Under the pieces are notes generated by a model. It searched no databases, was not told where the DNA came from, and was given only the letters and a program-made list of their open reading frames with translations. Below, one piece after another: positions 60,424-64,000 of a stretch of DNA of 64,000 nucleotides. The first letter of the stretch is position 1. Each line of letters starts with the position of its first letter. Where the stretch lies: positions 1,612,001-1,676,000 of the forward strand of contig NZ_CP194902.1 in the NCBI RefSeq assembly GCF_051027545.1, read 5' to 3'. This DNA is from Methylocaldum sp002005105. GTDB taxonomy: Bacteria > Pseudomonadota > Gammaproteobacteria > Methylococcales > Methylococcaceae. Both the position numbers and the translations under genes were made by a program.

Positions 60424-61059
60424 TCAATCCGCCGGCGCCGTCTCAGGCTTGGGACGCGTAACGGCAGCCGTTTCCGTCAAGGTGAGCGTATGTTGTCGTA
60501 CGTCGGCGGGCCACTTCGCGACAGCCTGATGTAATCGGTCTTGATCGCCGGCAAACAAGGCCCGTATGGCTTCTTCGAAGCCGGGCTCGTTTCCGGCCAT
60601 CGCATTCATGAATCGATACGCGGCTTCTCGCGCCTGACGGACTTGATCGTCCTGTCTGTTCGCGCGCATGGCCTGTTCGACGAGCTTTCGCAACGCCACG
60701 GAGGCGCCTCCGGGCTGGGAGGTCAGCCACTCCCAATGCCTGGGCAGCAAGGTGACTTCGCGGGCCGTGACACCGAGCTTCGGTCGTCCGGCGGTTCGCG
60801 GTGCGCTCGCCGAGGTGTCCGCGACCGGCTCGGTCTGGTTGCCCTGCGCGTGCGACAGCCGATCGAGAACCGCGGACACGGAGCCGCGGAGGTCCAGCTC
60901 TACGGGCGCGCTGGTGACGGCGTCGAAGATCAAGACGATGTCTTGGCTATCCGTATCGACGAAAGACTTCACCTTCGCGGCCACGTCACGGGGCGGACCC
61001 AGCGCGATGCGTTTGGCTCCTGCAAACGCGATCCATGTCGGTTGTGGATTAGTGTTCAT
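60424..61059 (-). CDS. DUF2239 family protein
   Basis: The 211-residue protein shows the DUF2239 pattern: TWIAFAGAKRIALGPPRDVAAKVK, IVLIFDAVTSAPVELDLRG (near 42) and PKLGVTAREVTLLPRHWEWLTSQPGGASVALRKLVEQA (near 95-132), which looks like a small DNA- or protein-binding helical unit. Function is unknown. The gene has its own strong promoter with two tandem palindromic operators upstream. It may be co-transcribed with the VOC and sigma-factor genes. Confidence 0.8.
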   Translation of the reverse strand: MNTNPQPTWIAFAGAKRIALGPPRDVAAKVKSFVDTDSQDIVLIFDAVTSAPVELDLRGSVSAVLDRLSHAQGNQTEPVADTSASAPRTAGRPKLGVTAREVTLLPRHWEWLTSQPGGASVALRKLVEQAMRANRQDDQVRQAREAAYRFMNAMAGNEPGFEEAIRALFAGDQDRLHQAVAKWPADVRQHTLTLTETAAVTRPKPETAPAD

Positions 61060-61090
61060 AAGGCGACCTCGTTTGAAAATAACGAAGTCA

Positions 61091-61135
61091 ATTTTATCCG
61101 GGTAAAAAATAATGTCAATATTACACGGGTAAAAG
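61091..61135 (-). promoter_or_regulatory. Promoter and two tandem operators for the DUF2239 gene
   Basis: On the minus strand, TTGACA (61118-61113), 16 bases, TAAAAT (61096-61091). Two repeats of about 22 bases, 27 bases apart, overlap it; each holds TTTTACCCG followed by (T/G)(G/A)TAA and ATTGAC, and each core (TTACCCGTGTAA, TTACCCGGATAA) is palindromic. The arrangement suggests a dimeric repressor bound at two sites around the -10 and -35 boxes. Confidence 0.62.
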
Positions 61136-61212
61136 TCGTGCTTACGGGTGTTCGCCTTGGACCGCCCGACAATCCAAGCTCGGTTGCCGGTCTGGTACAG
61201 GGGCGGCTTTGT

Positions 61213-61506
61213 TCACGACGCGTGATCTTCGCAAGTCATCCATCGTTCCCGGCGGCGGGCGAGGAGCGGGGTGAACTGGCGGATCATCTCGGAGTCCTTG
61301 TATTTTTCCCGGACGGCGTCCGCATCCGCCCGATTTCGCCAGTTGGCGAGAGCGATGATATGTCCCGGATCATCCTGATCGATGAAAATCTGACGCGAGA
61401 TGTAACCGTCGAAGCTTCGCATGTCCGACCATACTTGGCGCGTCAGCCGGAGTCCTTCTCGTTCCGTACCGGGTTTCAGCCAAGTATCCCAAATGACTGT
61501 GATCAT
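61213..61506 (-). CDS. Antibiotic biosynthesis monooxygenase-domain protein
   Basis: The 97-residue protein has the ABM fold pattern: VIWDTWLKPGTEREGLRLTRQVWSDMRSFDGYISRQIFIDQDDPGHIIALANWRNRADADAVREKYKDSE. Such dimeric alpha+beta barrels act as cofactor-free oxygenases or ligand binders. The ATG at 61506 begins the domain; the longer frame adds 14 basic residues. It lies upstream of the DUF2239 promoter, same strand, within the DGPF/ECF series. Confidence 0.78.
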   Translation of the reverse strand: MITVIWDTWLKPGTEREGLRLTRQVWSDMRSFDGYISRQIFIDQDDPGHIIALANWRNRADADAVREKYKDSEMIRQFTPLLARRRERWMTCEDHAS

Positions 61507-61594
61507 CCTCTGATGTTGTCTATACAACGAAACTCGCACACCGCGCATCGACGGTTAGGGGCGTGGTACCGGCGCCGAACTTGGCGGGAGTCCG

Positions 61595-61999
61595 TCACGC
61601 CGTACCGTCTCCTGTGGTCAGCCCGACAAAGCCAAGCGCGCTCAGCGTCTTGGAATCCTCAGCGATGGGCCGTATCTCGACGCATCCGATCTTGGCCCCG
61701 GGAATCATCGAGGCGACCTCGATCGCCTCATCAATATCCTTGGCTTCGATGACGTAGTAACCGCCGAGCTGCTCCTTGGTTTCCGCGTAGGGTCCATCGG
61801 TCGCCGAGACTTTGCCGTTCCGCACCCGGATCGTGGTCGCGGCAGCGGGCGGAAGCAGCCGATTGCACCCGACGAAGTGGCCGCTTTTCCGGATACCGTC
61901 GGTAAACTCGCGGTACTCTTCCAGGTGCTTCTCCGCATCGGCTTCGGGCATTTGCTCCATCACCGTTTCGGCACAAATCAAACACAGGTACTTCATCAC
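61595..61999 (-). CDS. YCII-related (DGPF-type) protein
   Basis: The 134-residue protein has KYLCLICAETVME near 3, LPPAAATTIRVRNGKVSATDGPYAETKEQLGGYYVIEAKDIDEAIEVASMIPGA with the DGP(Y) motif, and GCVEIRPI. This is the DGPF/YCII family of dimeric alpha+beta proteins, typically found with ECF42 sigma factors and thought to be part of an oxidative or chemical stress response. The biochemical role is unknown. Confidence 0.85.
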   Translation of the reverse strand: MMKYLCLICAETVMEQMPEADAEKHLEEYREFTDGIRKSGHFVGCNRLLPPAAATTIRVRNGKVSATDGPYAETKEQLGGYYVIEAKDIDEAIEVASMIPGAKIGCVEIRPIAEDSKTLSALGFVGLTTGDGTA

Positions 62000-62066
62000 G
62001 TTTTCCTATTCAAGACTTACTCCGCCGCGTCGACGAGCCGACCGGGACGGCGGCTCTGCGCAACAT

Positions 62067-62594
62067 TTACTTTTCCGCGATGGCTTTCAAGCTGGCGAGG
62101 CCGGCCTCGAAGTCCTTGCCGATCATCTTGTCCATGCTGATGAAGAGTCCTATGAGTTTTGAAATGTAAGGGCTGGGGCCTTGCATGGACCAGGTGGTCC
62201 GGGTGACGTCGCCCTGCGGTTCTAGCGTGAACTCGACGATGTTGTGGGCTTCGAAAGGCTTGATGAAGTCGAGTTTCATGGTGATCTTGGAGGGGGGAAA
62301 CGACTCCGTGATCTCGAGGCGTCCCTGGCCGATATCCGTGTTGCCGTCCCATTCGTACGCCGCGCCCTTGCCGTCGGCCGCGCCGGTATAAGTCCGTTTC
62401 ATCGCCGGGTCCTTTTTTTCGAACGGCGACCACTCGTTCATCTTGCGCAAGTTATTAATAAGCATGAAGATTTTTTCCGGCGGCGCGTTGATGCTGGTCG
62501 AGCGCTGGACGCGGAAAGTGTTGGGTCTGGTCGCGGCATAGATGAGGACCGCGGCGATCAGAAGGGTAGCTACGACGGCAATGTTCTTGAACAT
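62067..62594 (-). CDS. Membrane-anchored SRPBCC (polyketide cyclase-like) protein
   Basis: The 175-residue protein starts with one membrane helix (IAVVATLLIAAVLIYAAT), then the START/Bet v1-type domain: STSINAPPEKIFMLINNLRKMNEWSPFEKKDP, GAAYEWDGNTDIGQGRLEITESFPPSKITMKLDFIKPFEAHNIVEFTLEP. It should bind hydrophobic ligands at the membrane. It follows a YCII gene on the same strand and precedes another, as in related ECF42 clusters. Confidence 0.85.
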   Translation of the reverse strand: MFKNIAVVATLLIAAVLIYAATRPNTFRVQRSTSINAPPEKIFMLINNLRKMNEWSPFEKKDPAMKRTYTGAADGKGAAYEWDGNTDIGQGRLEITESFPPSKITMKLDFIKPFEAHNIVEFTLEPQGDVTRTTWSMQGPSPYISKLIGLFISMDKMIGKDFEAGLASLKAIAEK

Positions 62595-62662
62595 AGATTT
62601 TTCCAGTGCGGTGTCGGACGCAAGAAGGGACTGTCAGGGACCCGGCGGGAGACGATACGCGG

Positions 62663-63079
62663 CTAGTTCTCCGTACCGATCCCGAGTTTGCGACAGCGTT
62701 CGATCGCCTCACCCGGTTCGAAGTCGTCCAGCTCGAACAACTGGCGGACCTCGATCTCGCCTTCCCTGCCGTCACCGGCTGGATTAGGGAAGCGCTTGGT
62801 CCATTCCAACGCCTCTTCCTTGGATTTCACCCGGATAATGGTGTAGCCGGCGATCAACTCCTTGGTTTCGGCAAAGGGTCCGTCCACCACCGAACGCTTC
62901 TCGCCGGAGTACTCGATGCGCCAACCCTTCGCGCTCGGCTGGAGCCCGGAGCCATCGATCAGTGTGCCGGCTTTTGCCAGTTCCTCGTGGTATGCCGCCA
63001 TCTCGGCAATGAGGTCCTCGGTCGGCATGACGCCCGCCTCGGAGTCTTTGGTGGCTTTGACGATGATCATGAATCGCAT
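62663..63079 (-). CDS. YCII-related (DGPF) protein, second copy
   Basis: The 138-residue protein begins MRFMIIVKATKDSEAG, has GSGLQPSAKGWRIEYSGEKRSVVDGPFAETKELIAGYTIIRVKSKEEALEWTKRFPNP with an exact DGPF, and a C-terminal EVRQLFELDDFEPG. It is a paralogue of the protein at 61595. The VOC gene lies 84 bases upstream on the same strand. Confidence 0.88.
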   Translation of the reverse strand: MRFMIIVKATKDSEAGVMPTEDLIAEMAAYHEELAKAGTLIDGSGLQPSAKGWRIEYSGEKRSVVDGPFAETKELIAGYTIIRVKSKEEALEWTKRFPNPAGDGREGEIEVRQLFELDDFEPGEAIERCRKLGIGTEN

Positions 63080-63163
63080 GGGTGTTTGTCCTGTTCAGTT
63101 TCAATTGAGGAGCTCGGCTTCCGGACGGCCTGGACCGGCGGAAGCCGAGCTCCTGGGTTGGCT

Positions 63164-63580
63164 CTATTCCGCACTCTCTACGATGATCATCCACGCCACG
63201 CCGAAACGGTCGGTGACCATGCCGAAGCACGGCGAAAAGAAGGTTTTGCCCAACGGCATCTGCACCTGTCCGCCTTCGGCCAGCGCGGCGAACAGGCGAT
63301 CGGCCTCCGCTTCGTTCGGCGCCGAGAGCGATAGCGAAATGCCCTGGAAGTTCGGCTGCCCCTGGCAGAAACCGTCGGAAGCATGCACCGTACTCTCGCC
63401 GATACGGAAGCTCGAATGCATGACTTTTTCCTCGGCTCCGGGCGGGAGCGGGCACTGATGGGGCTCAGGGCTTTCCTTGAAACGCATCAGCATCATTACT
63501 TCGGCGCCGAGCGCGCGGCGGTAGAAATCGAGCGCCTCCTCGCAGCGGCCTTCGAAGAACAAATAGGGTTGGATATGCAT
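63164..63580 (-). CDS. VOC-family protein (PhnB-like)
   Basis: The 138-residue protein has MHIQPYLFFEGRCEEALDFYRRALGAEVMMLMRFKESPEPHQ, VMHSSFRIGESTVHASDGFC and LGKTFFSPCFGMVTDRFGVAWMIIVE, the PhnB/3-demethylubiquinone-methyltransferase-like VOC pattern. GAGAAAAGGAG precedes the ATG at 63580. The substrate is unknown. The upstream SRPBCC gene ends 35 bases before. Confidence 0.87.
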   Translation of the reverse strand: MHIQPYLFFEGRCEEALDFYRRALGAEVMMLMRFKESPEPHQCPLPPGAEEKVMHSSFRIGESTVHASDGFCQGQPNFQGISLSLSAPNEAEADRLFAALAEGGQVQMPLGKTFFSPCFGMVTDRFGVAWMIIVESAE

Positions 63581-63615
63581 GGTATCTCCTTTTCTCGGTT
63601 GAGGTATTAAGACGC

Positions 63616-64000
63616 CTACGGGGTCAGCTTCGCCAGTTGTGCCTGAAGGCGGTCGAAATTCTGTTCGTTCGCTTCGACGCACACCGCCCGGACCTTGTCG
63701 CATTCCGCGGCGCTTTCGAAGAGCATCCGCCATTCGAGCCGGGTTCCCCCGGCCTCCTCCGTGAAGGTGACCGTCATCTGAAACCGCGGACCTGACACAT
63801 GCTGGAACACAATGCGCTCGGGCTCGACGACCTCGAGAAAGACGCTCTCGTTCGGATAATCGACCCCGTCGGGACCGTGCATGACAAAACGCCAGACGCC
63901 GCCCGGCCGCAGGTCGAATTCGTGAAAAGTGTTGGTAAAACCCTTCGGCCCCCACCACGCGGCCAATTGGGCGGGATCGCGCCACGCCTTCAACAAGCGC
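63616..64000 (-). CDS. SRPBCC (AHSA1-like) protein, N-terminus beyond window
   Basis: The frame is open to the right edge, so the start is missing. The visible part has KAWRDPAQLAAWWGPKGFTNTFHEFDLRPGGVWRFVMHGPDGVDYPNES, EVVEPERIVFQHVSGPRFQMTVTFTEEAGGTRLEWRMLFES, typical of AHSA1/activator-of-Hsp90-like SRPBCC proteins. It opens the DGPF/ECF series within the window; earlier genes of the operon are outside. Confidence 0.85.
   Translation of the reverse strand, partial: RLLKAWRDPAQLAAWWGPKGFTNTFHEFDLRPGGVWRFVMHGPDGVDYPNESVFLEVVEPERIVFQHVSGPRFQMTVTFTEEAGGTRLEWRMLFESAAECDKVRAVCVEANEQNFDRLQAQLAKLTP

Noticed and set aside
1..64000. CRISPR arrays, tRNA or rRNA genes
   Set aside because: No regularly spaced repeats, TTCGAATC-type T-loops with acceptor stems, or rRNA cores were seen on either strand.

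Overview
The window (about 58-60% G+C by eye) looks like the chromosome of a free-living gammaproteobacterium. HflD, ParE, NorR, FetAB, an adenosylcobalamin-dependent ribonucleotide reductase, a PEP-CTERM-type sorted protein and GTAG-footed REP elements together suggest a Methylococcales-like methylotroph. No methane-oxidation gene is present, so this placement is inference. No rRNA, tRNA, CRISPR array or prophage was seen.

Layout. 1-4.4 kb: the end of a biotin carboxylase gene, a pyruvate/oxaloacetate carboxylase alpha subunit, a REPIN repeat, a glyoxalase II-like hydrolase and a FetAB-type exporter. 4.5-7.1 kb: a large hybrid sensor kinase. 7.1-9.4 kb: a PEP-CTERM protein, then about 800 bases without a convincing gene. 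That stretch holds a row of GGA-bearing hairpins resembling a CsrB/RsmZ RNA and ends in a strong terminator. 9.4-13.4 kb: NAD synthetase, then a stress group (zinc-ribbon protein, HPF fused to a cold-shock domain, three-BON protein). 13.5-22.7 kb: thiD, alaC, hom, thrC and parE. Two lower-GC islets interrupt this block: an Rmf/CrpP-like protein plus a toxin-antitoxin pair between hom and thrC, and a BglII/BstYI-like restriction-modification pair between thrC and parE.

22.7-31.1 kb: ferritin-like protein, argD-argF behind a promoter and terminator-like leader hairpin, mdh, a CopZ-like chaperone, nicotinate phosphoribosyltransferase, an AlkB-like protein and a CNNM/CorC protein. 31.3-32.2 kb: a complete IS5-family element with 16-bp perfect inverted repeats, a TTA duplication and a transposase read through a -1 frameshift. 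32.3-42.8 kb: Hsp20, membrane proteins, a phosphoesterase, MazG-like and HflD proteins, pterin dehydratase, the Tdh/Kbl threonine-degradation pair, a second HPF, class II RNR and an RDD protein. 43-48.2 kb: a CHASE-GGDEF diguanylate cyclase, an EF-hand protein, a secreted unknown, a DksA/TraR-like finger protein and a sensorless histidine kinase.

48.5-56.1 kb: norR diverges from a lipoprotein plus EmrB/NodT/EmrA-type efflux genes. The space between holds two GTCA-N3-TGAC NorR-type sites, a good sigma-54 promoter and a 149-bp structured repeat lying between the two sites. The sequence therefore predicts nitric-oxide-responsive, sigma-54-dependent efflux. The same repeat recurs at 58.2 kb. 56.3-64 kb: a truncated-looking beta-helix protein, a GNAT and a GFA protein, then a minus-strand series of YCII/DGPF, VOC, SRPBCC, ABM and DUF2239 genes ending in an ECF sigma factor with a long C-terminal extension (the ECF42-DGPF arrangement). 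This series runs off the right edge.
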